Positions 32,817 to 43,271 are shown, counted from the first letter of the stretch. The stretch is DNA of 64,000 nucleotides from Engraulis encrasicolus (GCF_034702125.1 NC_085875.1:23919616-23983615); one strand, 5' to 3'. Program-made: numbers and translations. Notes: generated from the letters alone by a model not told the origin.

Positions 32817-33153
32817 CTATTGTGGATACAACGGTGCCGACAAAGTAGAAGGCGCCGGTGAAGTCCCAGCGGGGTCGGAGCGTGTCCACGCGTATGCCGG
32901 CCACGTTCGCCTCCTCGTAGTACCTCAGGAACTTCTCCAGGTCGCTCTTGTTGAGGTTGTGCCTCTGGCTGAACTGCTCGAACCTCTGTGCCCACTTCTC
33001 CTTGGCTTGTTTCTCCTTGGGGTGCTCCAGGGCGGAGAAGACGGCAGCGCCGCACAGCAGGTAGATGACGATGAGAAGGGCCAGCATCACGAACCTCGCG
33101 TTATCCTCGTTCACCGGACCGAGCCCACAGCAGCAACCACCGCGGCATGCCAT
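32817..33153 (-). CDS. kcnk13: THIK-type two-pore K+ channel, exon 1 (N-terminus, first membrane segment, first pore)
   Basis: THIK channels are plasma-membrane background K+ channels of the K2P family that dimerise to form one pore. The first in-frame ATG (33153-33151) gives MACRGGCCCGLGPVNEDNAR, then segment 1 (FVMLALLIVIYLLCGAAVF), the extracellular cap, and the first pore GAFYFVGTVVSTIG, where the exon ends at a G|GTGAGA donor. Frames extending further upstream lack an ATG. NEDNARF, AGIRVD and RPRWDFTGAFYF favour KCNK13 over KCNK12; a teleost kcnk12-like paralogue remains possible. The human cap N-glycosylation site NFS is QFS here, but a sequon NKS lies a few residues on. The N-terminus lacks the arginine-rich retention stretch of KCNK12. 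The three exons total 1521 nt, 506 aa, against about 408-430 aa in human paralogues. Confidence 0.93.
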
Positions 33154-34340
33154 TATGTTACAACATTTGAGCACTTCCAAGACAACCTCCACATTTTCTG
33201 AGTGTTAAAAATCCGAGAATAGGTCCCCAACGATACATCCTCCCTGCGACCAGTCATTGCGATTTTATCCAGTATTTCGTTGCGCGCAAAGTGGGTGAAC
33301 GTTGGCACACACAAGTAATGGAAATACCTGTATCATGCCTCACAAAATTCTGTGGTGAGAGCAGTCAGTTAATCCTTCAATTTCTTCTAAAGTCATTACT
33401 TAAGCTACAACTGTGGTGTTTACATTAAGTTATAGTGGAAAAAATGCATTAGTTCATTACTTGTGGCCACGTTTTTTTTACCCAGCCCGTGCAGGTGTTT
33501 TTCTTGATGACAGATGGAAAGACCGAAAACTTCACATCCTTCACGACCAATAGAATGGAATAGGTTTCTGTATCTTTTCAGAATCCCTTTGCGCATCCTT
33601 TGATCCTGGAGACAAATGTGGCATTGGAACCCATTGTTGCGCGTTTTTCCGTACCCAGTCCAATTTGTTGTACACCTACGTTGTCACCAGAGGCAGCTAT
33701 CAAAAATGTAGAATCTGAGAATTGTAATAGCGCCCTTTAACTCCATAACACGGTATCCCAGTAAGAATCGCTCACAACAGATATGCCAGAACAGCTCACG
33801 CAAGACCCCAGATGTGTGCGTAATTGGTAAGACCACATGTTGCATCTATTCCAAAGCATCGCTCTTGTGAAAACGCAAGATGTAGAGTCCAAGTGCGAAT
33901 GGCTGTGACAATCTTCCTCTTCTTTTTCCGTTTATTTTCCTTGGGCTCCGTTCCGGTGGAAGCAAAGTTGTGGAGTTGAGTGGTGACGGATGCTCTCTCT
34001 GTCACTTGCTGCTCTTCTCCATAGGAGGGTGCTACTTTGCCGAAGCCAGCATGAAACCCCAGGTTTTCATAGGCTACAGCCAAGTCTGCACGCATCCCAT
34101 TCTTGAAACTGAGGCGTGACTCTCCACCAGTACCATACTTTTGCTCCACATTTGGCTTTTCTGAGCACAATATTGTCATGGCTTTAAAAGTAGGCCTATG
34201 TAGCAGGTCGTGCAATTTCAGTGTGAATGATTTAATGTACAGTAGGCTATTATGGCGTGATGTGATTAAACATGGTGTCTACTTTAAGAAATACGAGAGC
34301 TGTGAGTTAGTCTAGATTAGTCTATTAGACCTATATTTGT
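33154..34340. other. kcnk 5' flank; small unassigned open frame
   Basis: This region should hold the kcnk 5' UTR and promoter, but I see no clear TATA or initiator. On the minus strand an ATG near 34177 opens about 127 codons to 33796 (contains NGMRADLAVAYENLGF and a Lys/Arg-rich segment). I do not recognise it, and no splice or conservation evidence is available. It may be chance. Confidence 0.3.
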
Positions 34341-34346
34341 TCAATA

Positions 34347-34660
34347 GCCTACTGAGGGGGGCATTGGCAGGTTTATGATAAGGTCATGGGGCATTAGAAC
34401 TCAGGGCTGGACTGGCCATCTGGCATAAAGGGCATTTCCCGGTGGGCCCTGCACCCTCGTGGGCCCCTATTTTCAGAAATGGGGGAAAATAATCAGTGCA
34501 GTGGGGCCCACCAGTGAGTCAGTTTTGCACCGCTAATTACGAGGGGCCCCTTAAGCCAAAAGTGCCCGGGCCTTATTTCTCTCCCAGTCCAGCCCTGTTA
34601 GAACTCGAAGGCTTATGATGAGGTGAAGAAGGCCTTTATTAAAAAAGGTTGCCAACTACA
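34347..34660. mobile_element. Old hAT MITE fragment split by a younger MITE
   Basis: The flanking pieces GGGGGGCATTGGCAGGTTTA (left) and GGCTTATGATGAGGTGAAG plus AAAAAAGGTTG (right) belong to the family at 20811-21118. They are separated exactly by the insertion 34402-34597. Confidence 0.75.
34402..34597. mobile_element. hAT-type MITE (CAGGGCTGGACTGG family), TSD TTAGAACT
   Basis: The ends CAGGGCTGGACTGG and CCAGTCCAGCCCTG are flanked by TTAGAACT at 34394-34401 and 34598-34605. It is GC-rich with many GGGCCC motifs. It sits within an older MITE. Confidence 0.93.
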
Positions 34661-34893
34661 GGTGTAGAATAATATACAACACAACACAATAGAAACATGT
34701 GACAGCATGCTACAGTATAATGCAGTGAAGAAAATGACATACAGTAACCTTCTGTTTAGATGTCATAAATATTCAGTATGTGTTCTGTAGAAAGATAATG
34801 GAAGTGCCACCTCCTGATCTCTGACTCATGCACTTCAGTCATGTAGCACCCAAACAACACGCTTCTTGAAGGTGAACTGTTCCAGCATCCATA

Positions 34894-36346
34894 CAGCGCC
34901 GCCAGTTAGTATTGGCACCCCTTCATTTTATTTACAAAATGTGCAATATATCCAGAAATAAATGGAAATATAAACAACTTTTACCAACAGGATCTTTTAA
35001 TGGAAGGTCCAAAGATATTTAGAATAGCAAAGTATTTTTTTTCCAAATGCATTTTGTAATTTCAAGCAAAAACATGAAAAAGGGCATGCCCATGAATATT
35101 GGCACCCCTCCTTAACGGATTGGTCTCACACCATTAGACAGCAAAAGCAGCCTCCAAAGGCTTTGGTATTTGTCTTCGAGCTTCTTGCACTTCTCAAGTG
35201 GCATTTTGAATTGTGCATTTGGATGTGTGCTTTGGGTTTTTGTCTTGCTGGAGTGAAAATGATCTTCATCTCAAAACAAGTGTTACTGCCCATGGTTACA
35301 CATTTTCCTGTAAATGATGATACCTATGATGCCTGTCATGATACCTGTGATATGGTCAAAGCCTCCAATACCTCATGCATCAATGGGGTGACATAATATT
35401 ATAGATCTGACACCATGCTTGATTTTTGGTAGGGTGTAATTTTCCTCAAAGACTTTCTTGCAGAATATGCAAACATGCTGTTTGTGTGCATCACTGAAAA
35501 GCTGTACTATTGCTTCATCTGACCTTAGAACATTCATACAAGGGCTGTGCTTTCCCTGTATTCTCTTATACAGACTCCAGGTGTTCCCTTTTATGACTTT
35601 CATGAAGCAATGTGGTCTGCCTTTGCCTCCAACCACAAACCAATACTTTGTGTAGTGTTTAACTTGTGATGCTTACTGAAAGATCTTCCCAAAACAGTTC
35701 AAAGTTGACCTTCAGGTCTGCAGATGTTAGACCCTGTGTTTTGTCATGTGCACGACTTCTACAGACTTCTATCATAATTTCTTCCCTTAACCCCACATCC
35801 AAGGATGTTCTTTACAGCTCCCTGTTTGGCAGATTTCTGAATAACACAACAGTGTTGGAAATGGTATACTAGCGTCTTTTGAGATTACCTTTTATTATTT
35901 GGAGGTCTTGTTTTTTGCAAATTATTGTATTTCTGGTGTCCTCAGGCAGCCCCTCTGTCTTCACATTTGTCAAAGACGCACAAGATGTAACAGGTGGCTA
36001 TTTAAAACACAAATATATAAAAAATCATTGCCTTATTCATATTCTATGGGCAAAATCAATTTGTCAAAGGTGATTCCCATGTGTTATCTACCATATTTGA
36101 GTCAAATAAGGTTTCCACAATGGTATCCAGTAAAGGGTGCCAATACCAGTGATTCCAGGAGCTTTACCTTCTTCAATTTTTCCCCTCTCGTAGTTAAGTA
36201 TTCTTTGCTGTTGATCATTTTAACATTTAGTAACAACCACAAGCTATCTATAGAAAAATCATGGTTGACCTTATTAATTGTTGTCTGGAGATATGTCCCA
36301 TAATGTGCTTAAGCTTCAAGGGTGCCAATACTAACTGGCAGCACTG
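34894..36346 (-). pseudogene. Decayed Tc1-like transposon with transposase remnants
   Basis: The ends CAGCGCCGCCAGTTAGTATT and, reversed, CAGTGCTGCCAGTTAGTATT lie next to TA at 34892-34893 and 36347-36348, as expected for Tc1/mariner. On the minus strand, short frames recall Tc1 transposase: KIKHGVRSI for KHGGGSIM (35373-35636 region), and QQDKNPKHTSKC for QQDNDPKHTS near 35230-35260. Stops and frameshifts break the frame throughout, so this copy is dead. It lies upstream of kcnk. Confidence 0.85.
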
Positions 36347-36348
36347 TA

Positions 36349-36960
36349 AAAACACTGCTTTCAGGTTTTAGAAGACAGTAGTGTTCAAAATAATAACATC
36401 AAAGGTGTGTAAATGTCTTAAAATAAAACACTTATATAAGTATAATAAATTGTAGGCCTATTTTAATGCACACCAATGCAGTGGGGACACTGCACTAACA
36501 TTGGAAAAAGTAATTAGGCTACAAGAATTGATACAATGAAGACGGTTAAAGGACAAGTGCACTATTTTGAACATTAAGCCCCTTCTCCGAGTTGTGCACA
36601 ATGTAGAATCCCTCCTCACTGTTTCATTGATGTTTGCTGCTGTCTCCATATACTGTAGCTAATTTGAATTCTGCCTAATTGGCTCAATGGCTATCTGTTG
36701 GCCAGTCCAAATGTTTTTTTTTTAAACCACCCTAAACATTGTTTTTTGAAAATATGCATAAGTGGTTATCTGTGATCAGTGGCATTCCCTAGCAAGTTTG
36801 AAGGTGAAATACTGTATGGCTTCAGTCATCTTTTATTTGCCATTTTGTGCATGAAAGAAAAAAATAGGCTATATTTACAAAATACTGCATAAAACATAAC
36901 AGAAGCCAGGATTCGCTACACAAATTGTTATGGAATGCCAGTGAATACCCCTGAACACTT
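36349..36960. other. Spacer, nothing clear
   Basis: AT-rich. TTAAAGGACAAGTGCACTATTT near 36546 resembles one end of a common fish DNA element, but its partner end was not found. Confidence 0.35.
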
Positions 36961-36964
36961 GGGG

Positions 36965-37059
36965 TGTTGCATGTTAAACAGACACTCCACACTTCTGCTC
37001 AGCTGTTTGGTGCAGGACTTGAGGAGCCTGGAGCTGAGGCCATCAGGAACTGTCGCCTT
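36965..37059 (-). pseudogene. L2/Rex1-like LINE reverse transcriptase fragment, downstream part
   Basis: Minus-strand frame ATVPDGLSSRLLKSCTKQLS matches the conserved PDGLSSRLLK region of L2/Rex1-type reverse transcriptases. The upstream part of the same ORF is found 5.7 kb away at 42767-43125. The two insertions between them account for the split. Confidence 0.8.
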
Positions 37060-37635
37060 CGAGCCCTATCTCTGTCCTTTCGTGAAGTATTCACGAAAAA
37101 AAAATTCAGTGGTGCATTCATGTTATTGCCCATTTTTTGTGGTTGGGCAACGAAATGCTGCCTATTCATTTGAATTGCCCCACTGCTGCTATGGTTATCC
37201 AAGCGTCTGCAGGGGCGGGGAGGGGGTGCTGACAGAACACTGCTGATACACTCGGGATTCACTTATTCAACGCCCTTTCGGTACTTACGCCTTATGTCAT
37301 ACGACCCTAAACCTAAACCTAACCTTAACCCTAAACCTAAACCTAAACCTAACCCTAACCTTAACCCTACTTAACCCTAAACCTAACCCTAACCCTAACC
37401 CTAACCTTAACCCTAAACCTAACCCTAAATTGCTTGTTTGAAATGTTTGATTACCATGTGACGGTACCGAAAGGGCGTCAAACTAGTGGGTCGCTAGGCA
37501 GCAGTCGGGCAATTCAAATGAATAGGCAGCGTTTCGTTGCCCAACCACGAAAAACGGGCAATAACGTGAGTGCACCACGAAAATTAACGTTTTTTTTTTC
37601 ATGAATACTTCACGAAATGAAAGAGATACGGTTGG
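37060..37635. mobile_element. Fold-back element with telomere-like core
   Basis: Long inverted arms (about 37060-37190 and 37500-37635) share TTTCGTGAAGTATTCACGAA, TTATTGCCC and GGTTGGGCAACGAAATGCTG. An inner pair, CGCCCTTTCGGTAC and GTACCGAAAGGGCG, flanks the core. A 5-bp flank GCCTT occurs at 37055-37059 and 37636-37640. It is inserted in the L2/Rex1-like LINE. Confidence 0.8.
37309..37430. repeat. Telomere-like CCCTAA/CCTAAA repeats inside the fold-back element
   Basis: About 20 tandem hexamer-like units, CCCTAA, CCTTAA and CCTAAA mixed. It is the vertebrate telomere hexamer with frequent one-base variants, enclosed by inverted arms. It is therefore transposon-borne rather than a chromosome-fusion scar. 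Confidence 0.9.
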
Positions 37636-37643
37636 GCCTTCTT

Positions 37644-40600
37644 TTTTTTTTTTTTTTTTAATTGTGTTTATTGATTTTTTCAAAAGAATTACATAAAAGT
37701 CACATACATGTCCTCACATTTTGCATCGTTTTCCAACATGGTAATACAAATAAACAAAATCTCCCAATCCCTCCCCCCTCCCTCCCTCCCAAAATAGGAC
37801 TACAGATTCCACGATACATTCCACAATGTGAATCATGTAAGATTAAATAAAATAATAATACTAATGATGATAATAATAATGATAGTAATAACAATAATAT
37901 CACTGCCACTATTACTAACAGCAACAATAATAATAATAGCCATCATTGTCATTAAAACAAATCAAAACAAAACAAAAAGAAAGAGAGAAAGAAAAAGGGA
38001 ATAGGGGGTGGGGTGGGCTGGTGTTATGTTTGTGTATGTGTGTGTATGTGTGCGTATGTGTGTGTGTGTGTGTTGGGGGGTGGGGGGGGGGGGTGCCGCT
38101 GCTGTTACCTTGAATCTCAATTATGAAATAGAGAGGATAGGTGCATTATTACTCTACATCAAGAGGTTCTTGTAGTGAGTCGTAGTAGTCCCAAAAAGGC
38201 CTCCAGGTTTTAACAAAAGCTTGTGTAGATCCCTTGATTGTATACTTAATGCGCTCCAACTTCAAAAAGTACAACACCTCCTTGATCCAATGCACAAAGG
38301 AGGGTGGTGCCTGTTGCTTCCATTTCAAAAGAATCAAACGTCTCGCAAGAAGTGTAGAGAAAGCTATGATGACATAGGCTTTGTTTGGTAAAAGGTCTCT
38401 ACATTCCTCTGGTATGAGTCCAAAAACAGCACTAATAGGATTGGGGTTAAACTGTGTACCAAACATCTCACTAAATGCTTTGAAAATATCTTGCCAAAAA
38501 GAAGAAAGTTTTGGACATAGCCAAAACATATGTATCAAATCTGCTGGTTGACCTCTACATCTGGGACAAAATGGTTCAACGTTAGGGTAAATTCTTGCCA
38601 GTCTGGCCTGGGTTAAATGAACCCTGTGCACCACTTTAAGTTGTATCAGCCCATGTAATGCAGATGTAGATGATGTGTGTATTAGGTCCAAAACTGACTC
38701 CCAGTCATCTTTTGTCATGGTCACTCCCAAATCATTGTCCCAAGCCCTTTTCAAATGTTCTGTTGAATGGGGATTGATGTTGTTAATATACCCATACATT
38801 CTTGCTATTAATCCTTTGGCGTTTGAATTCAGCCAAAATATGGAGTCATACTGAGTCTCAGGTGGTTTCTCAGGAAATGATGTAAATGTCTTCTTCACAA
38901 AACTTCTGATTTGGAGGTAGCGAAAGAAATGTGTTTTAGGTAAATCATAAGTCTCGGCTAGCTGAGCAAAAGATATAAATATATTATCTTTGTACAGGTT
39001 ATTGATTGTTTTGATCCCCTTATTGAACCATAAATTAAATGTAGTGTCTGTACAAGATGGTGTAAACATATGATTTGATGTAATAGGGGAAAGAGAGGAA
39101 GCTGCCTGGAACCCAAAATGTCTTCTGAATTGTGCCCAAATTCGTAGTGAGTTATTAACTATTACATTTGAGCTCAAATTACAGCCAAGCAGAGGTAGAC
39201 TAGAGAAAACTAGTGAGGAAAGTGTGGGACATGATGCAAGTTCAAGTTGCACCCAATCTGCTCGGTCAGTCATAGGTGTGTCCTCTACCCAGTGGATTAG
39301 CTTCTGAATATTACATGCCCAATAATAGAACATAAAATTAGGTAATGCCAGTCCCCCTGTACTCTTTGATCTCTGGAGCATGGTTTTGCTAATTCGGCTG
39401 GATTTATTTCCCCAAATAAAAGGTATAATGGATTTATCTAGTGTTTTTAAAAAATATTTTTTAATTAGAATGGGGATATTTTGGAACAAGTACAGAAATT
39501 TTGGCAGTATTATCATTTTTATTAAACTAACTCGTCCAGCTAATGATAATGGTAATGAGGTCCAGCGCATCATGTCCTGTTTACACTTTTTAAGGAGAGA
39601 GGTGAAATTCCTTGTGAAAGTGGTTGACAAGTTGAGTGTGACTTCAATACCTAGGTATCTGAAGTGCTCTTGTACCATTCTAAAGGGGAACAGTGTAGGA
39701 GGTAGTGCAGCTGCTGCAGAGTTGAGAGGTAGAAGTTCACTCTTTTGAAAATTTACTTTATATCCAGATATTTCACCAAAACCATTCAGAGTATCCAAAA
39801 TAGAGGGGAGTGATGATTCTGGGTCAGATACATATAAAAGCAGATCATCCGCATATAAAGACACTTTATACTCTTGTCCCTTCCGCTTCACACCTTTAAA
39901 GTCCTTATGAAGTCGTAGAGCTATTGCTAAGGGCTCAATAGCCAATGCAAATAAAAGCGGGGAAAGGGGGCAGCCTTGTCTAGTCCCTCTTCCAAGGTTA
40001 AAGAAACAAGACTGTATGTTATTGGAAACAACAGATGCTAGTGGTGAAGAGTAAAGCAACTTAATCCAGGATATAAATCCGTCCCCAACACCAAACTTCT
40101 TAAGTGTGAAGAATAGGTATGCAAATTCCACGCGGTCAAAGGCCTTCTCCGCGTCCAGAGAAATAACTACCTCAGGGCACTTTGATCCGACTGAGTGAAT
40201 GATATTAAATAGTTTTCTTAAATTGGAGTATGAATGTCTTCCTAAGACAAAGCCTGTTTGGTCAGGTGAAACCACATCAGGGACGACACTTTCTAACCTC
40301 TTTGCCAAAACCTTAGAAAGTACTTTGAAATCTACATTAAGCAAAGAGATAGGTCTGTAGGATGTGCACAGCAATGGATCTTTGTCTTTTTTTGCCAACA
40401 GTGTAATGGACGCCTGCCTCAGGGTTGTAGGTAAACTCCCTGTGGAAAGGGCCTCACTATACATTGCTTGTAAAATTGGTGCCAACTGGTGGGGAAACTT
40501 TTTATAAAATTCAACTGTGAATCCGTCAGGACCAGGGGACTTGTTGTTTTGCATTGATTTGATGGCTGTAATTATCTCAGAGATTGAGATATCTGCATTC

Positions 40601-42758
40601 AGTTTTTCATTTTGTTCCTCTGACACAGTTGGGGCGGTAATGTTTTCAAAGAAGGTGTTCAAAAGTGTATCGTTTCTACATTCCGATGTATAGAGGTCAA
40701 CATAGAAGTCTTGAAATGCTTTATTTATATCGTTATGATCTGTCAGGATCTCTCCTGTATGTGATTGGATTTTTGTGATGGAAAGTGATGCAGCAGCCTG
40801 TCTGGCTTGATGTGCTAATAATCTACTCGCCTTATCCCCATGTTCATAAACATTGTGCCTGGATTTCAGAATAAGACGTGCAGCCTCTTCAGTGGAAAGA
40901 AGATTATATTCAGATTGGAGCCTCAACCGTTCCTTATAAAGATCTGAGTTTGGGGAGTGAGCATATATTGAGTCAATGTCAAGGATGCGCTGTGAAATCT
41001 CTGTCATTTTGAAACTTTTTTCTTTTTTGACTCTAGCCGCATATGCTATGATTTGCCCTCGTATGTAGGCTTTCAGCGTTTCCCACAATGTGGCTTGAGA
41101 GATCTCAGGGGAGGTATTAGTTTCTAGAAAAAACTGAATTTGATTTGATATTAATTCTACAAATATGTCATCTGATAATAGTAGGGGATTCAGTCTCCAA
41201 ATCCTGTTAATGGGTGGCCGATTAGGGATGTTCAAGTCTAGCACAACAGCGCCATGGTCAGAGATAACAATACTATTATATGAAATTGCCTTGACCTTAG
41301 GCAGCAACCTGTTATCTAGTAGGAAATAATCAATACGTGAATAGGTGTGGTGTACATTAGAAAAAAAAGAATATGCTCTGGTCTGAGGAAACTTAAACCT
41401 CCATACATCAGAAAGGCCACACTGATTCATGAAATTCTTTACTACTCCAGCAGATCTAGAAGGATTTTGGGACGTTTTGGATGATCTATCCAAGTTGACC
41501 TCCAGAACAAGATTCAGGTCCCCACCTACTAAAAGAAAATGAGTGTCCATATTAGGTATTAAGGAAAACATTTTCTCAAAAAAATGTGGATCATCAAAGT
41601 TGGGTGCATATATGTTAACCAGGACCACTGGATTGGAAAAAAGTTGTCCAACTACAATGACATATCGGCCGTTTGGGTCTTTAATTACTTGTTTAGACTC
41701 AAAGGAGATGCCTTTATTTATTAAAATGACTGTACCTCTAGCTTTGGCATTAAATGTGCTGTGGAATACATGACCAACCCAGTGTTGTTTCAACCAAGCA
41801 ATATTGTTATTACAAAGATGTGTTTCTTGTAAAAATGCGATGTCGACCTTCAACTGTTGGAGATGAGACATGACTCTCCGTCTCTTAGTCGCGTTGTTAA
41901 CACCTTTCACATTCCAGGATATGAATTTAACAGGGTTATTCATCATAACCTTAGAAGCTGTATTAGTAGTCATTGTGACTTAAAGTGAGAATGTGAGAGA
42001 GGTAGAGGCAGCAGCGGGGGAAAGGGGAGGAAGATGTGTAGTGGTGTGCATAAAGGTAGGAAAGGGGAGGGGAAGAGAAGGAAAAAAAAAAAAAAATTAC
42101 CTGTAAGTCCTAAACCCATACCAAATACCCTTACACTCTTGTGCTTACTTCTAACTTGCACTCTTAACACTGTTAACTCTGTCTGTCTGAAAAGGAGGGA
42201 CCATTTTAATTATAATAAACCATTGCATTTTATCCATGTAAACATTTGTCACATTGACCCTTACTATAGCCTACATCACCCTCGTAAATGTGAAATAGAA
42301 CCAAAGAATAGAAAGGAAAATAATACATTGAAAAGGAGAGCTGGGGGAAACAAAAAAAAAGTTCAGTGATGAAGTTAACAGTCCCGTGATAAGCAGCTGG
42401 TTATGACTGTTAGGCATATCATCTTTCATATTGTTTGACAGGCTAAATGAATCTGCACCGATTTCAGGTTTTCAAATAATGTAGGGTCAAATTGACACAG
42501 AAAACAGTCCGGTTCTGTAGGTTATGCGTGCACTAAACTAAAGACAACATAAAAAAACGTAATTGGATCAAACCAGTATTTGGTTTGAGCAACTTTCAAA
42601 GGCTTGGCAAACTTTCAAAACACTCGTGAACTATTTAACAAAGTAGCCCATAACAATGCGCGAAATAGGGGAGAACTGCGTGGGCTACAGCAAGCAGTCT
42701 CATGCCGCGATAGGAAAACACACCAGAGCACTCACCAAAACGTCCAGCGATCAGATTT
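37644..42758 (-). mobile_element. L1-type LINE insertion with 16-bp TSD
   Basis: A minus-strand insertion of about 5.1 kb is bounded by the direct repeat ACGGTTGGGCCTTCTT at 37628-37643 and 42759-42774. It ends in a poly(A), seen as T on this strand (37641-37661). It contains one long ORF, a 3' region of about 490 bp with a G-run (38072-38093), and 785 bp upstream of the ORF (41974-42758) without a recognisable ORF1. It may be 5'-truncated or lack ORF1. Part of the duplication derives from the fold-back element's end, so it is younger than that element. Confidence 0.92.
38149..41973 (-). CDS. L1-type ORF2: endonuclease, reverse transcriptase, zinc knuckle
   Basis: 1274 codons from ATG 41973-41971 with no stop or frameshift. 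The APE endonuclease has E50 in QETHL, GDLN at residues 151-154 and SDHGAVV, all intact. Reverse transcriptase motifs include SPGPDGFTVEFYK, SYRPISLLN, SLDAEKAFDRVEF, RGTRQGCPLSPLLF and YADD at 707-710. A CX2CX8HX4C knuckle lies at about 1136-1153 (CPRCRGQ...CP), as in L1 ORF2 proteins. Sequence and layout place it in the L1/Tx1 group. All catalytic residues that can be checked are present, so enzymatic competence is plausible. Mobility in vivo would also need an ORF1 source. Confidence 0.95.
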   Translation of the reverse strand: MTTNTASKVMMNNPVKFISWNVKGVNNATKRRRVMSHLQQLKVDIAFLQETHLCNNNIAWLKQHWVGHVFHSTFNAKARGTVILINKGISFESKQVIKDPNGRYVIVVGQLFSNPVVLVNIYAPNFDDPHFFEKMFSLIPNMDTHFLLVGGDLNLVLEVNLDRSSKTSQNPSRSAGVVKNFMNQCGLSDVWRFKFPQTRAYSFFSNVHHTYSRIDYFLLDNRLLPKVKAISYNSIVISDHGAVVLDLNIPNRPPINRIWRLNPLLLSDDIFVELISNQIQFFLETNTSPEISQATLWETLKAYIRGQIIAYAARVKKEKSFKMTEISQRILDIDSIYAHSPNSDLYKERLRLQSEYNLLSTEEAARLILKSRHNVYEHGDKASRLLAHQARQAAASLSITKIQSHTGEILTDHNDINKAFQDFYVDLYTSECRNDTLLNTFFENITAPTVSEEQNEKLNADISISEIITAIKSMQNNKSPGPDGFTVEFYKKFPHQLAPILQAMYSEALSTGSLPTTLRQASITLLAKKDKDPLLCTSYRPISLLNVDFKVLSKVLAKRLESVVPDVVSPDQTGFVLGRHSYSNLRKLFNIIHSVGSKCPEVVISLDAEKAFDRVEFAYLFFTLKKFGVGDGFISWIKLLYSSPLASVVSNNIQSCFFNLGRGTRQGCPLSPLLFALAIEPLAIALRLHKDFKGVKRKGQEYKVSLYADDLLLYVSDPESSLPSILDTLNGFGEISGYKVNFQKSELLPLNSAAAALPPTLFPFRMVQEHFRYLGIEVTLNLSTTFTRNFTSLLKKCKQDMMRWTSLPLSLAGRVSLIKMIILPKFLYLFQNIPILIKKYFLKTLDKSIIPFIWGNKSSRISKTMLQRSKSTGGLALPNFMFYYWACNIQKLIHWVEDTPMTDRADWVQLELASCPTLSSLVFSSLPLLGCNLSSNVIVNNSLRIWAQFRRHFGFQAASSLSPITSNHMFTPSCTDTTFNLWFNKGIKTINNLYKDNIFISFAQLAETYDLPKTHFFRYLQIRSFVKKTFTSFPEKPPETQYDSIFWLNSNAKGLIARMYGYINNINPHSTEHLKRAWDNDLGVTMTKDDWESVLDLIHTSSTSALHGLIQLKVVHRVHLTQARLARIYPNVEPFCPRCRGQPADLIHMFWLCPKLSSFWQDIFKAFSEMFGTQFNPNPISAVFGLIPEECRDLLPNKAYVIIAFSTLLARRLILLKWKQQAPPSFVHWIKEVLYFLKLERIKYTIKGSTQAFVKTWRPFWDYYDSLQEPLDVE

Positions 42759-42766
42759 ACGGTTGG

Positions 42767-43125
42767 GCCTTCTTGACTCTGAGCTTAGCCAGTACTTTCT
42801 CCACCTGGGATGTGGAGAGCACCATGCGACCGCAGGGAGGACGGGGGCTGGCAAGGATGGAACAGGAGGAGGGCCTGGAGGTGGTAACTGGTGTTTTTGG
42901 TGTGGGGAGTTGTGGCTGTGACAGGGCTGGCTGGGCTGATATAGCGGGGGGAGGGGTGGCTGGTTGGTCAAACCTAATAAAAAACCTATTTAGGTCATTC
43001 ACCCACTCCTGGTGTCTAGTCAGCTCGGGCCTGAAATTGTTGTGGCCTGAGATGGTTTTCAGGCTCTCCCAGACCCCCCTGACATCACACTGCTGCAGGT
43101 GTTGCTGGTGTCTCAGCAGACTCTT
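42767..43125 (-). pseudogene. L2/Rex1-like LINE reverse transcriptase fragment, upstream part
   Basis: The minus strand encodes QCDVRGVWESLKTISGHNNF, NDLNRFFIRFDQP, a Pro-rich stretch and VEKVLAKLRVKKA. This is the typical segment between endonuclease and reverse transcriptase in L2/Rex1 elements. The frame runs up to the junction with the fold-back target site, and the continuing residues are found at 37059 downward. Confidence 0.82.
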
Positions 43126-43271
43126 CTATGGGATACTCCTAGTCAAGTCAAGTCAAGTAGGTTTTATTGTCAATTTCTTTACATGCACTGGTCATACAAA
43201 GAATTTGAAATTACATTTCTCCTATGGGAGTCTACCATGACTAGCTTTTGTAACATACTCTGATGCAGAGG

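Noticed and set aside
33154..33192. Upstream extension of the channel N-terminus
   Set aside because: The extension starts at GTG with a stop further upstream and no ATG. The first in-frame ATG at 33153 matches the family N-terminus (NEDNARF spacing).
37309..37430. A true telomere or chromosome-fusion scar
   Set aside because: The repeats are degenerate and enclosed by inverted arms with target flanks, so they belong to a mobile element.
39380..39748. Plus-strand 122-codon frame
   Set aside because: Antisense to the intact L1-type ORF2.
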